Origin: Sphingomonas pseudosanguinis
GTDB lineage: Bacteria > Pseudomonadota > Alphaproteobacteria > Sphingomonadales > Sphingomonadaceae
Length of the DNA: 64,000 bases
NCBI RefSeq assembly: GCF_014196255.1
Contig: NZ_JACIDH010000001.1
Span: forward strand, 124,001-188,000
Direction: 5' to 3'
The position numbers were made by a program, and so were the translations under genes. Positions 32,591-42,115 of the stretch are shown piece by piece. Position 1 is the stretch's first letter. The number at the start of each line of letters is the position of its first letter. Below the pieces are notes generated by a model that worked only from the letters and a program-made list of their open reading frames with translations, was not told the DNA's origin and ran no database searches.

Positions 32591-34177
32591 TCAATGCGGC
32601 TTCTGCTCCAGCCGCGTATCGACTCCGGCCGCCGCCGGCTCGGCCAGTTCCTTGTCACCCGCCAGCGCGGCTTCGGCCTTCAACAGGTCGAGGTGCATCA
32701 GCTTGGCGATCAAGGGCGAGACGACCAGCACCACCGCGCCGATGCCGATCGAGTACCAGCCGATCCGGCTATAGACTGCCAGCACCGTGTCCGGCCCCGC
32801 GCCCTCGCCACCGGTCGCCTGCGCGATCAGGCCGGCGATGAAGTTGCCGCCCGCCGTCGCCAGGAACCAGGTGCCCATCATCAGCCCGGTCATGCTGGGC
32901 AGCGACAGCCGCGTCATGGCCGCCAGCCCGACCGGCGAGAAGCACAGCTCGGCCATGGTGTGGATCAGATAGACCAGGATCACGAAGATCACCGGCGTCG
33001 GTGCGCCGGCATAGGCCGCCGCACCCGCCACCAGCACCAGGAAGCCCGCGCCCACGCCGACCAGGCCGATGCCGAACTTGAACGGCGCGCTCGGCTCCAG
33101 CCCGCGCTTGCCCAGGATGGTCCACAGCGCGGCGAAGGCCGGTGCCAGCAGGATGATGAAGATCGAATTGACCGACTGGAAGGCCGAGGCCGGGATGGTC
33201 CAGCCCATCAGCGTCCTGTCGACCGAGCGATCGGTATAGACGTTGAGCGAGGAACCCGCCTGTTCGAACAGCGCCCAGAAAAGCGGGCACAGCGCGATCA
33301 GGAACAGCGCGGCGAAGATGCGGTCGCGGTCGACCTTGGGCAGGGTGAATACCGCGCGCCACAGGATGAAGGCGACGGTCGCGGCGGCAAAGACGACCAG
33401 CAGCGTGCCGACCGCATCCTGATGCTGGATCAACTGCCAGGTGATCAGGGTGGCGACGATCGCACCCAGATAGATCAGCCATTCGCGCGACAGGCCGGCG
33501 ACGACCGGCGCGCGCAGCACGGGCAGCGACGGCGCTTCGCCCGCGCCGTGCAGCTCCCGCTTCAACGCGATGAAGGCGGCCAGACCCAGCAGCATGCCGA
33601 CGCCCGCCGCGCCGAAGCCGTAAGCCCAGCCCACCGTCTCGCCCAGCACGCCGCACACGATCGGCCCCAGCGCGCCGCCCGCATTGATGCCCATGTAGAA
33701 GATCGAGAAGGCGGGATCGCGGCGCATGTCGTCGCGCGCATAAAGCTGTCCCACCAGCACCGAGATATTGGCCTTGAGGAAGCCGGTGCCGATCACGATC
33801 GAGGCGAGCGCGAGGTAGAAGCCCTCCAGATAGGCCCCCGTCGCGCCCTGCGGCCCCTCCATCACCGCGATCAGGATATGGCCGAAGGCGATGAACAATC
33901 CGCCCGCCAGCACCGCGCGTCTGGCCCCCAGATAGCGGTCGGCCAGATAGCCGCCGATGACGGGCGTGACGTACACCAGCGAGGTATAGGCGGCGTAGAT
34001 GCCGAAGGCCGGTTCGTCGGAAAACAGGAAATGCTTGGTCAGGTAGAAGACCAGGATGGCGCGCATTCCGTAATAGGAAAAACGCTCCCACATCTCGGTG
34101 AAGAACAACAGGAACAGGCCCCGGGGATGCCCCAAAACCGTCTTGCCGCGCGCGGCGGCCTCATACGCAGTCGCCAT
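32591..34177 (-). CDS. POT family proton-coupled oligopeptide transporter
   Basis: A 528-residue inner-membrane MFS protein importing di- and tripeptides with protons. The POT signature ExxER is seen in FFTEMWERFSYYGMRA (E28, E31, R32), followed by YGGYLADRYLGAR-like sequence (IGGYLADRYLGARRAVLAGG) and FYMGINAGGALGP. About 12-14 helices are visible. The ATG at 34177 gives the usual short N-terminus; a GTG four codons upstream is possible. Confidence 0.92.
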   Translation of the reverse strand: MATAYEAAARGKTVLGHPRGLFLLFFTEMWERFSYYGMRAILVFYLTKHFLFSDEPAFGIYAAYTSLVYVTPVIGGYLADRYLGARRAVLAGGLFIAFGHILIAVMEGPQGATGAYLEGFYLALASIVIGTGFLKANISVLVGQLYARDDMRRDPAFSIFYMGINAGGALGPIVCGVLGETVGWAYGFGAAGVGMLLGLAAFIALKRELHGAGEAPSLPVLRAPVVAGLSREWLIYLGAIVATLITWQLIQHQDAVGTLLVVFAAATVAFILWRAVFTLPKVDRDRIFAALFLIALCPLFWALFEQAGSSLNVYTDRSVDRTLMGWTIPASAFQSVNSIFIILLAPAFAALWTILGKRGLEPSAPFKFGIGLVGVGAGFLVLVAGAAAYAGAPTPVIFVILVYLIHTMAELCFSPVGLAAMTRLSLPSMTGLMMGTWFLATAGGNFIAGLIAQATGGEGAGPDTVLAVYSRIGWYSIGIGAVVLVVSPLIAKLMHLDLLKAEAALAGDKELAEPAAAGVDTRLEQKPH

Positions 34178-34306
34178 GCCGGCGTTCACTCCATCGGGAT
34201 CGCCCCCGGCGCGCCGGGGGCACGCGGAAGGGGCGTAATGGTTCGGTAACCTAACGCCAAAGCGGCGACTGTAAATATCATGCGCGACGACGTAAGGATC
34301 GATCGC

Positions 34307-34906
34307 ATGAGTGACATGGCCTTCAACGACCGTTCGACCCCGCTGACGCTGCTGGAAACTCGCCGCTCGGGCAAGCCGCGTGACCTGATCGCACCCGGCC
34401 CCGATGCCGATCAGCTGGACCATATCCTGCGCATCGCGGCGCGTACCCCCGATCATGGCAAGCTGGCTCCCTGGCGCTTCGTGATCGTGGCGGATGACGC
34501 CCGCGCCAAGCTGGCCGAGGTGATCACCACCGCCTACCGGGCCGAACGGCCGCAGGCGAGCGCGACCGAGATCGCCGCGCTGGAACAGTTCGCGCATCAG
34601 GCGCCCAGCCTGGTCGTCGTCCTGTCCTCCCCGCGCACCGGCAGCCATATTCCGTTGTGGGAACAGGAATTGTCGGCCGGCGCGGCCTGCATGAACCTGC
34701 TCCACGCCGCGCATGCCATGGGGTTCGCCGGCGGCTGGCTGACCGGCTGGCCCAGCTTTTCCGATGCGGTGCGCGATGCCTTCGGCCAGGCGCCCGAGCG
34801 GATCGCCGGCTTCCTGTTCCTCGGGACGCCCGGCCGGCCGCTCGACGAACGCCCGCGTCCCGATATGGAGGCGATCGTCTCGCACTGGACCGGCCCCGTC
34901 GCGTGA
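34307..34906 (+). CDS. Nitroreductase family protein (YdjA-like)
   Basis: A 199-residue FMN-dependent oxidoreductase. The flavin-binding start is LLETRRSGKPRDLIAPGPD, then RIAARTPDHGKLAPWRF, characteristic of the YdjA-type nitroreductases, and a glycine-rich end FLGTPGRPLDERPRP. AAGGA lies eight bases before the chosen ATG. It diverges from the POT transporter gene. The natural substrate is unknown. Confidence 0.88.
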   Translation: MSDMAFNDRSTPLTLLETRRSGKPRDLIAPGPDADQLDHILRIAARTPDHGKLAPWRFVIVADDARAKLAEVITTAYRAERPQASATEIAALEQFAHQAPSLVVVLSSPRTGSHIPLWEQELSAGAACMNLLHAAHAMGFAGGWLTGWPSFSDAVRDAFGQAPERIAGFLFLGTPGRPLDERPRPDMEAIVSHWTGPVA

Positions 34907-34979
34907 CCGCATCGGGCCGTCTGCAAACGTTATCGGTTTGCCCCTCGACTTTACCGGTCCGCTGCTGTATTAACTTGGC

Positions 34980-35336
34980 ATGACAGCTCTTAGCGGTGAC
35001 GACAGCCCGGTTTACATCCGCCTGCGCGGAACGATCGCGGCGGGTATCCTCAACGGCACCTACCGGGCGGGCGACCAGCTTCCCTCGGTCCGTGCGTTGG
35101 CGGCGGAGCAGGGGGCCAACCCGCTGACGGTCGCCAAGGCGTATCAGAGCTTTCAGGACGACGGCTATGTCGAGGTGCGGCGCGGGGTCGGGATGTTCGT
35201 GATGCCGGGCGCGGCCGACCGGCTGCGCGCCGCCGAGCGTGAGACCTTCCTGCGCGTGCAATGGCCGCGCATCCGCGATCACATCACGCTGCTGGACCTC
35301 GACGTCGCCGATCTGCTGAACGCCGAGCGGGTCTGA
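34980..35336 (+). CDS. GntR family transcriptional regulator, small YtrA-like
   Basis: A 118-residue regulator with only the GntR winged-helix (about 10-75: YIRLRGTIAAGILNGTYRAG, LPSVRALAAEQGANPLTVAKAY) and a short C-terminal helix, the layout of YtrA-subfamily regulators that control nearby membrane transport genes. Its 3' end overlaps the convergent PepSY-type gene by 53 bases, an unusual arrangement. Confidence 0.88.
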   Translation: MTALSGDDSPVYIRLRGTIAAGILNGTYRAGDQLPSVRALAAEQGANPLTVAKAYQSFQDDGYVEVRRGVGMFVMPGAADRLRAAERETFLRVQWPRIRDHITLLDLDVADLLNAERV

Positions 35337-36336
35337 CCGCCGGGCGGCGCGCTCGGCCGATCAGGCCGGTCGTCGCGACCCAGATAGCCAGCACCCCGGT
35401 CAGTGCGGCGAGCGGAATCCCAATCCAGGGCATGGATTGCCCTTCGTGCAGCCGGCTGATCCAGGACAGCGCGACCGGCACGGCCAGCGCCGGGGCGGAG
35501 ACCGCGCCGGCGGTATCGTCGGCGACCTTGACCGTTCCATAGACCGAATCGTCGAAGCGCAGCGTCCAGTCGGGCGAGCGTTCGGTCGGCCATTCGACCG
35601 CGACCAGCCGCCCCTGCGACCAGTGACGTGCGCTGGCGACGACATGCCGGACCGACAGGGCGGGGCGGGGGACGGGCGGCGTCGACAGGGCGACGGCGTG
35701 TCCCGGCGACACGGCGAGCACGATGCCGGACGCCGTCATCGCCAGTACCGGGATGGCGGACCACAGCCCGATGCGGGCGTGCCACGAGGCTTTGCGCGTC
35801 TCTTTTCGCGGCGGACCTTTGGCGGCGGGCTTCGCACGCTGGCGGAATAGAGACGCCCATAGTCCGGTCAGGCTGGCGAGCAGCGCCCCCATGCCCCCGA
35901 TCGCGACGATCCAACGACCGACGCCCGACAGGAACAGCCCGCCATGCAGCCAGCGCACCACACCCGTCACCCCGCCATCGGCCCAGCCGCTGGCCAGCAC
36001 CTGCGCGGTCGGCGGGTCGAGGAACAGCTGACGCCGCGCGCGGTCGCTCACCCGGTCCAGCGTGACGATGACCGGCGACGACCCCCCTTCCATCGACAGC
36101 GCCGCGATCCGCTCGCCGGGGCGCAGGCGGCGATACGCCGTATCGGCATAGGCACCGGCGTCGCGCCGCGTCTCGCCGCTGATCCGATAGCGCGCGGGGG
36201 CGGCGATCCGCTCGATCAGCGGCGCGCAGGCCAGCAGCGTTCCCGACAGCGCCAGCGCGATGGCAAGCAGCCCGATCGCCAGCCCCAGCCAGCGATGGAC
36301 CCGCACTCCCGAGTCGCGAAGGGAAATTCCGGCCAC
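35284..36336 (-). CDS. PepSY-associated transmembrane (PepSY/PiuB-type) protein
   Basis: A 350-residue inner-membrane protein with four hydrophobic helices: one after VRVHRWLGLAIGLLAIALAL, one near 135-165, one near 195-215 and one near the C-terminus. It also has conserved histidines (WLHGGLF, WHARIGLW, LHEGQSMPW). This is the PepSY-TM/PiuB family, often linked to iron-siderophore reduction. The last residues are an arginine-rich tail encoded antisense to the end of the GntR gene. Confidence 0.85.
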   Translation of the reverse strand: MAGISLRDSGVRVHRWLGLAIGLLAIALALSGTLLACAPLIERIAAPARYRISGETRRDAGAYADTAYRRLRPGERIAALSMEGGSSPVIVTLDRVSDRARRQLFLDPPTAQVLASGWADGGVTGVVRWLHGGLFLSGVGRWIVAIGGMGALLASLTGLWASLFRQRAKPAAKGPPRKETRKASWHARIGLWSAIPVLAMTASGIVLAVSPGHAVALSTPPVPRPALSVRHVVASARHWSQGRLVAVEWPTERSPDWTLRFDDSVYGTVKVADDTAGAVSAPALAVPVALSWISRLHEGQSMPWIGIPLAALTGVLAIWVATTGLIGRARRPAVRPARRSADRRRRGPAA

Positions 36337-36423
36337 ATGACCCCCGAAACAGACGGCGCGCCCTGCCGGACCCGACGGGCGGCGTCAATCGCGGGCGGGC
36401 CTGTCCGCGCTCAATTCCAATCA

Positions 36424-36938
36424 CCGTTCGGGGTGAGCGGGGGCGAAGCCGGCGTGGGTCGTTTGCCCCAATGGGGAAGGGGGGTGTGTGGTTGAGGTTG
36501 TCCCGTGGCCTTCGACTTCGCTCAGGCGGAACGGGGGATTGGTTCGCGCGGAGACGTGGAGAGGGCCGGTGACCGGTGGCTCGATCCGAAAAGGCGCACC
36601 CTTATCGCCAATCCCTCTCCTCCGTTCAGGCTGAGCGAAGTCGAAGCCCACGCCGATCGCTTGCCGCAGGGAAGCACGAGGTCCTGCGTGATAGGGGCTG
36701 TCCCGTGGCCTTCGACTACGTTCAGGCGGAACGGAGGATTGGTTCGCGCGGAGACGCGGAGAGGGCTTATGATCGGTGGCGCCATCCGAGGAGGTGCCCC
36801 CTGATCCGCCCCCTCCGTTCAGGCTGAGCGAAGTCGAAGCCCACGCCGATCGCTTGCCCCAAGGACAAGGTTCACCCCTTTGCCTTCGACTGCGCTCAGG
36901 CTGAACGGAGGTTGGGGAGATTTGGTTCGCGAAGAGGC
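36424..36938. repeat. REP-like repeat cluster with a 200-base tandem duplication
   Basis: This fills most of the 669-base gap between 36337 and 37005. REP-like copies lie at 36510-36534, 36622-36646, 36710-36734, 36815-36839 and 36884-36908, with a degenerate one at 36424-36448. A unit starting TCCCGTGGCC at 36501 recurs at 36701 with the same order of sub-repeats (REP, GCGCGGAGACG element, inverted REP, CCACGCCGATCGCTTGCC), so the block is an imperfect tandem duplication with a 200-base period. No gene is apparent. Confidence 0.85.
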
Positions 36939-37005
36939 GCAGAGACGGGCATGGCGGCGAGGCCAGTGAGACCCCTCTCGGCGCCCTCCGCGCCTCCGCG
37001 CCCCA

Positions 37006-37251
37006 TCACCGCCGCAGGAACAGCCACGACCGGATCGCGCTCGCCAGGTTCGGCGGGTCGTCCGCGACGATCCGCAGCGCGTCGATCTCCGCCACCAGCG
37101 CCGACAGCGGTAGGCCATGCGCCACGGCGGCTTCCTCCAGCGCGGTCCAGAAGACCGGCTCCAGGCTGATCGAGGTCTGGTGCCCGGCGATGGTGATCGA
37201 GCGCTTGACCGGGCCGACGAACCCTTCCGCCGGGGCCGCGATCCGGCTCAT
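37006..37251 (-). CDS. Ribbon-helix-helix domain protein (RHH_4-like)
   Basis: An 81-residue protein with the pattern [20 protein letters not shown] followed by a helix ([20 protein letters not shown]), typical of the alphaproteobacterial RHH_4 family of putative DNA-binding proteins. It overlaps the cobT stop by four bases (ATGA), so it is the last gene of the cobS-cobT unit. Confidence 0.8.
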   Translation of the reverse strand: MSRIAAPAEGFVGPVKRSITIAGHQTSISLEPVFWTALEEAAVAHGLPLSALVAEIDALRIVADDPPNLASAIRSWLFLRR

Positions 37252-39071
37252 TCGGTGTCGAACAGGGCGGCCAGCTGCTCGATGATCGTGCCGCCCAGCT
37301 GTTCGGCGTCCATGATCGTCACCGCGCGCGCATAGTAACGCGTCACGTCATGGCCGATGCCGATCGCGATCAGCTCGACCGGGCTCTTGCTCTCGATCCA
37401 GCCGATCACCTGGCGCAGATGCCGCTCCAGATAGCTGCCCGAATTGACCGACAGCGTCGAATCATCGACCGGCGCGCCGTCGGAGATGACCATCAGGATG
37501 CGCCGCTCCTCGGGCCGCGCGATCAACCGGCTGTGCGCCCACATCAGCGCCTCGCCGTCGATATTCTCCTTGAGCAGTCCTTCGCGCATCATCAGGCCCA
37601 GATTGTTGCGCGCGCGCCGCCACGGCTCGTCGGCCTGTTTGTAGACGATGTGGCGGATGTCGTTCAGCCGGCCCGGCTGCGGCGGACGCCCGGCGGCGAG
37701 CCATGTCTCGCGGCTCTGCCCGCCCTTCCAGGCGCGGGTGGTGAAGCCGAGGATTTCGGTCTTCACCCCGCACCGCTCCAGCGTGCGCGCGAGGATGTCG
37801 GCGGAGATCGCGGCGATGCCGATCGGCCGCCCGCGCATCGACCCCGAATTGTCGATCAGGAGCGTGACGACGGCATCGCGGAAATCGGTATCGCGCTCGA
37901 TCTTGTAGGACAGCGACTGGCCGGGATTGACTACCACCCGCGCCAGCCGCGCGGCGTCGAGAATGCCCTCTTCCTGGTCGAAATCCCAGGAGCGCGACTG
38001 CTGCGCCATCAACCGGCGTTGCAGCCGGTTGGCAAGCTTCGACACGGCCGATTGCAGATGCGCCAGCTGCTGGTCGAGATAACCGCGAAGCCGTGCCAGT
38101 TCGTCGGCGTCGCACAGTTCTCCGGCGGCGATCACCTCGTCATATTGGGTGGTCCAGGGTTTATAGTCGAACTGCGACGCCAGATCGGTCAGCGGGCGGT
38201 TGGGCCGCGTCGGCTGGCTGCCTTCGTCGCCATCCTCGCCGGGTTCGCCGTCGAGATCGTCGAGCGAATCCTGGCTCTGTTCCTGCGACTCGCCGTCCTC
38301 GCTGTCGGCGTCACGCTTCTCGGCGCGCGCCTCGACCTCGCCGTCGCCTTGGCCCTTGTCGTCGTTATCCTCTTCGCTCTCGTCCTGCTGCTGCTCGTCC
38401 TCGCCCTCTTCGTCGTTACCGCCTTCATCGGCCTGATCGGGTTCGGCGGGCGGCTCGGCGAGTTCGAGGTCGGCGAGCATCTTGGCGGCGAGCATCTGGA
38501 ACGCCTTCTGGTCGTCCATCGCGCCCGCCAGCGCGTCGAGATCGGTCGCCCCCTCCAGCCAGTCGCGCACCAGCGCCAGCGCGGGCGCGGTTTCGGCGGG
38601 CGAGGGCCGCCCCGTCATCCGCTCGCGCAGGAGCAGACCGAGCGCGGTAGACAGCGGCACCTCGTCCCGGTTGCGCGCCCGCGTCATCGGGTCGGAGCGC
38701 AACCGCACATCCAGCGCATGCGCGAGGTTGTCGCCGATCCCGGCATAGCCGCGCGCGCCCAGCGCCTCGATCCGCGCCGTCTCCACCGCGTCATAGACCG
38801 CACGCGCCACCGCCTCGACCGGCGCGGCGCGGGCGTGGAGCGCGGTGTCGTGCAGCTTCAGCCGCAGCGCAAAGGCGTCGGCGAACCCGCGCGCTTCCGC
38901 CACCTGCTCGGGCGGCAGCGCGCGACCCGGCATCGGCACACGGATATGCTTGCCCGATGACGTCGGCGCATCGGCGGTGAAGGCGAGCTCGACCTCCGGC
39001 TCCTGCGCGAGTGCGCGCGCCGTGCCGCCGAGGACCGCCTTGAACCGGTCGAGAGGGGTTTCGTTCGCCAC
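37248..39071 (-). CDS. cobT: Cobaltochelatase subunit CobT
   Basis: CobT and CobS form the AAA+/VWA motor that, with CobN, inserts cobalt into the corrin ring. The 607-residue product has an N-terminal helical region, a strongly acidic low-complexity linker (about 215-305, rich in Glu, Asp and Gln) and a C-terminal VWA domain with the MIDAS motif DNSGSM. The start is taken as GTG six bases downstream of the cobS stop; a TTG overlapping that stop is an alternative. No cobN is present in this window, and cobST genes beside bolA are common in alphaproteobacteria. Confidence 0.93.
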   Translation of the reverse strand: MANETPLDRFKAVLGGTARALAQEPEVELAFTADAPTSSGKHIRVPMPGRALPPEQVAEARGFADAFALRLKLHDTALHARAAPVEAVARAVYDAVETARIEALGARGYAGIGDNLAHALDVRLRSDPMTRARNRDEVPLSTALGLLLRERMTGRPSPAETAPALALVRDWLEGATDLDALAGAMDDQKAFQMLAAKMLADLELAEPPAEPDQADEGGNDEEGEDEQQQDESEEDNDDKGQGDGEVEARAEKRDADSEDGESQEQSQDSLDDLDGEPGEDGDEGSQPTRPNRPLTDLASQFDYKPWTTQYDEVIAAGELCDADELARLRGYLDQQLAHLQSAVSKLANRLQRRLMAQQSRSWDFDQEEGILDAARLARVVVNPGQSLSYKIERDTDFRDAVVTLLIDNSGSMRGRPIGIAAISADILARTLERCGVKTEILGFTTRAWKGGQSRETWLAAGRPPQPGRLNDIRHIVYKQADEPWRRARNNLGLMMREGLLKENIDGEALMWAHSRLIARPEERRILMVISDGAPVDDSTLSVNSGSYLERHLRQVIGWIESKSPVELIAIGIGHDVTRYYARAVTIMDAEQLGGTIIEQLAALFDTE

Positions 39072-39076
39072 GGGGA

Positions 39077-40081
39077 TCAAGCCCGGCCGACGACGCTTTC
39101 GGGCAGGTCCTTGCCGAAGACGCGCTGATAATATTCCGCCACCAGCGCGCGCTCGTTCTCGTCGCACTTGTTCAGGAACGACAGGCGGAAGGCGAAGCCC
39201 GGATCGCCGAAGATCAGCGTGTTCTGCGCCCAGGTGATGACGGTGCGCGGGCTCATCACGGTCGAGATGTCGCCGTTGACGAAGCCCTTGCGGGTCATGT
39301 CGGCGACGCGGACCATGTTCTCGACCAGCTGCTTTCCGTCGGGCTTGTCATATTCGCCCGACTTGGCGAGCACGATCTGCGCCTCGGTGGCGGCGGGCAG
39401 ATAGTTGAGCGTGACCACGATGTTCCAGCGGTCCATCTGGCCCTGGTTGATCTGCTGCGTGCCATGATAGAGTCCGCTGGTGTCGCCCAGACCCACCGTG
39501 TTGGCGGTGGCGAACAGGCGGAACCATTTGTTCGGGCGGATCACCCGGTTCTGGTCGAGGAGCGTCAGCTTGCCCTCGGTCTCCAACACGCGCTGGATCA
39601 CGAACATCACGTCGGGGCGGCCGGCGTCATATTCGTCGAAGACGAGCGCGGTCGGCGTCTGGAGCGCCCAGGGGAGCAGGCCCTCGCGGAATTCCGTTAC
39701 CTGCTGCCCGTCCTTCAGGACGATGGCGTCGCGGCCGATCAGGTCGATACGGCTGATATGCGCGTCCAGGTTGATGCGGATGCACGGCCAGTTGAGGCGC
39801 GCCGCCACCTGTTCGATATGGCTCGACTTGCCGGTGCCGTGATAGCCCTGCACCATCACGCGGCGGTTGTGCGCGAAGCCTGCCAGGATCGCCAGCGTGG
39901 TGTCGGGATCGAACACATAGGCGGGATCGAGATCGGGGACGCGCTCATCGGCCTCGGAGAAGGCAGGCACCTCCATGTCGGTGTCGATGCCGAACAGGTC
40001 GCGCACCGACACCATCTTGTCGGGCGCATCGAGAATCGTCGTATCGCGGCTGTCGGGAAGCGTATTCGGGATGTTGGTCAT
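39077..40081 (-). CDS. cobS: Cobaltochelatase subunit CobS
   Basis: A 334-residue MoxR-type AAA+ ATPase. Walker A is GYHGTGKS (79-86) and Walker B is [10 protein letters not shown]. The N-terminus ([19 protein letters not shown]) is characteristic of CobS. It is the first gene of a cobS-cobT-RHH unit and energises cobalt chelation together with CobT. Confidence 0.96.
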   Translation of the reverse strand: MTNIPNTLPDSRDTTILDAPDKMVSVRDLFGIDTDMEVPAFSEADERVPDLDPAYVFDPDTTLAILAGFAHNRRVMVQGYHGTGKSSHIEQVAARLNWPCIRINLDAHISRIDLIGRDAIVLKDGQQVTEFREGLLPWALQTPTALVFDEYDAGRPDVMFVIQRVLETEGKLTLLDQNRVIRPNKWFRLFATANTVGLGDTSGLYHGTQQINQGQMDRWNIVVTLNYLPAATEAQIVLAKSGEYDKPDGKQLVENMVRVADMTRKGFVNGDISTVMSPRTVITWAQNTLIFGDPGFAFRLSFLNKCDENERALVAEYYQRVFGKDLPESVVGRA

Positions 40082-40283
40082 CAGGCCCTCGTCTCGTCGC
40101 TCAACGCCTTAAGCCAAGCGCGGCTCCCTACTCAATGCCGGTGATCGCACGAAGATGGCGGGTGGACGCCCCGGCGGAGCGATTGCGTGCGCGGCGCATC
40201 GCCGTCATTCTGCCCCCGCGAGTCGACAGGCAGAGGCGACAACACCGTCCGCTGTCGAGGAAAGCATGAAGAGGGGTGGGGAT

Positions 40284-41048
40284 ATGGCGAATTTCATCTG
40301 GTACGAATTGCTGACCGACGATGCGGGGCGCGCGCAGGCCTTTTACGCCGCGGTGATCGGGTGGCAGGTGGGCGACAGCGGCATGACCGGCATCGACTAT
40401 CGCATCTTCGCCACGCCCGAGGGCGAGGCTATCGGCGGCCTGATGCAGCGTCCCGAGGACGCACCGGGCAAGCCGGTCTGGCTGGGCTATCTCCCGGTCG
40501 TCGATGTCGACGAATCACTGGCAACCATCGTCGAGGATGGCGGCCAGGTGCTGATGCCCGCCTGGACGATGGACGGGGTGGGGCGCATGGCGCTGGTCAC
40601 CGATCCGCTGGGCGCACCCTTCTACATCATGGCGCCGCAGGACCCGCAGCCGTCGCGCGCCTTTATCGAGCATGGCACCGGCCCCGCTGTCGGCCATGTC
40701 GTGTGGAACGAGCGGATCGCCAGAGATCCCGACCGCGCGCTGGCCTTTTTTGGACGGCATTTCGGCTGGAGCCATCAGGGGGGCATGCCGATGGGCGAGC
40801 TGGGCGAATATCGCTTCCTGGCGGACGGGCCGGTGATGCTCGGCGCGCTGATGGGCGTGCCGTCGGGGGGTGAGCCGGGCTGGCATTTCTATTTTGCGGT
40901 GGACGATATCGATGCGGCGGCCGCGCGGGTGAGCGATGCGGGCGGCACGATCGAATTCGGGCCGATGGAGATTCCCGGTGGGGACTATTCGCTGTCGGCG
41001 CGCGATCCGCAGGGCGCCAGATTCGGGCTGGTCGGGCCGCGCAGATAA
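40284..41048 (+). CDS. VOC superfamily (glyoxalase/bleomycin-resistance-like) protein
   Basis: A 254-residue protein made of two tandem vicinal-oxygen-chelate domains (about 1-120 and 130-254). Each has the beta-alpha-beta pattern, such as WYELLTDDAGRAQAFYAAVIGW and VWNERIARDPDRALAFFGRHFGW in its first strands and helix. Members bind metals for varied reactions or sequester compounds; the role here is unknown. The ATG at 40284 is supported by GTGGGG five bases upstream, though an ATG six codons earlier exists. Confidence 0.85.
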   Translation: MANFIWYELLTDDAGRAQAFYAAVIGWQVGDSGMTGIDYRIFATPEGEAIGGLMQRPEDAPGKPVWLGYLPVVDVDESLATIVEDGGQVLMPAWTMDGVGRMALVTDPLGAPFYIMAPQDPQPSRAFIEHGTGPAVGHVVWNERIARDPDRALAFFGRHFGWSHQGGMPMGELGEYRFLADGPVMLGALMGVPSGGEPGWHFYFAVDDIDAAAARVSDAGGTIEFGPMEIPGGDYSLSARDPQGARFGLVGPRR

Positions 41049-41049
41049 A

Positions 41050-41165
41050 ATTCCTCCCCGGTACGGGGAGGGGAACCAGCGAAGCTGGTGGAGGGGTGTC
41101 CCCGCTGATGGTGACACCCCTCCGTCAGTCCTGCGGACTGCCACCTCCCCTTGCAGGGGAGGAAT
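41050..41165. repeat. 116-base palindromic element between convergent genes
   Basis: The ends are perfect inverted repeats (ATTCCTCCCC and GGGGAGGAAT), the core is a perfect 11-base stem (GGAGGGGTGTC with GACACCCCTCC, 41090-41123), and each arm holds its own small hairpin. It fills the space between the convergent VOC and J-domain genes exactly and could act as a bidirectional terminator or be a small MITE-like repeat. Confidence 0.75.
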
Positions 41166-41171
41166 AAGCGG

Positions 41172-41786
41172 TTAGGCGAACGCCGGCGCCTGGCGGAGTT
41201 GCTGATACGCCGCGATGACCTTCTGCAACCGCCCTTCATGGCTCCTGTCGCCGCCATTGCGGTCGGGGTGATAGCGCCGCACCAGCTCGCTATAGCGCCG
41301 CCGGAGCGCACCGCGATCGGCGTCCGCCTCCAGACCCAGGACCTTCAGGCTCTCACGATCCTGCCCCGACAGCGGCTTGCCATCCTTGCGCTCCGGCGCC
41401 GCCTCGCGGCGATAGCGTGCGGCGATGGCGTCGAGCGGATCGGAAAAATCGGCCCAGCGCGGCCCCGGATCGGCGCCGCCCTGCGCAAAGGCGCGCGTCT
41501 CGCGCTCCCAACCCGCATAGGGGCGTTGTGCGCGGTGGATCTCGTCCGCGCTCATCCCGTCGAAGAAATTATAGCGGCTGTTGAACGCGCGGACATGCTC
41601 CAGGCAGAACCAGCGGAACTGGCCCGGCCCGTCGCCGCTGCGCGTGCCCTCGGCCGGCGGCGCACGGAACTCGCCCGCGTCCTCGCAACCGGGATGATCG
41701 CAGGCGCGACCGGTATTTTCGACCCGGCCGTGAAACCGTGCGCCGGGTTTATTCTTGGGGGTATCGCTGCTCGACCGACGCGCCAC
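41172..41786 (-). CDS. J-domain (DnaJ-like) protein
   Basis: The 204-residue product has an N-terminal region with two possible metal-binding cysteine/histidine clusters (CDHPGC, FCLEH) and a C-terminal J-domain (about 140-200) with the HPD motif in LVRRYHPDRNGGD, needed to stimulate DnaK. It starts with GTG, 40 bases from the divergent bolA. The bolA / J-domain / cobS-cobT order is widespread in alphaproteobacteria. Confidence 0.88.
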   Translation of the reverse strand: MARRSSSDTPKNKPGARFHGRVENTGRACDHPGCEDAGEFRAPPAEGTRSGDGPGQFRWFCLEHVRAFNSRYNFFDGMSADEIHRAQRPYAGWERETRAFAQGGADPGPRWADFSDPLDAIAARYRREAAPERKDGKPLSGQDRESLKVLGLEADADRGALRRRYSELVRRYHPDRNGGDRSHEGRLQKVIAAYQQLRQAPAFA

Positions 41787-41826
41787 TGCTATCCGCTTGT
41801 CCCGAGAAACCGTCTATATAGGGGCC

Positions 41827-42111
41827 ATGACCGATATCACCACCGCCCCAATCGCCGACCAGATCACCGCCCGCCTGACCGAGGCGCTGTCGCCCACGCA
41901 CCTCGACGTCATCAACGAAAGCGCGATGCATCGCGGCCATCTGGGCGATGACGGCACCGGGGAAAGCCATTTCCGCGTCATCGTCGAATCGCCCCTGTTC
42001 GCCGGGGAATCGCGCGTCGCCCGCCAGCGCAGGGTGAACCACGCACTGGCCGATCTGTTGTCGGAGCGCATCCACGCGCTGGCGATCAGCGCGAAAGCAC
42101 CTGGAGAATAA
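41827..42111 (+). CDS. bolA: BolA family protein
   Basis: A 94-residue BolA-like protein with the class II KH-type fold. The motif HRGHLGDDGTGESHFRVIV and RVARQRRVNHALADLL are typical. BolA proteins partner with monothiol glutaredoxins in iron-sulphur handling and morphology control. It starts a close run of genes (GST, NUDIX, pirin) on the same strand. Confidence 0.92.
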   Translation: MTDITTAPIADQITARLTEALSPTHLDVINESAMHRGHLGDDGTGESHFRVIVESPLFAGESRVARQRRVNHALADLLSERIHALAISAKAPGE

Positions 42112-42115
42112 GCCC

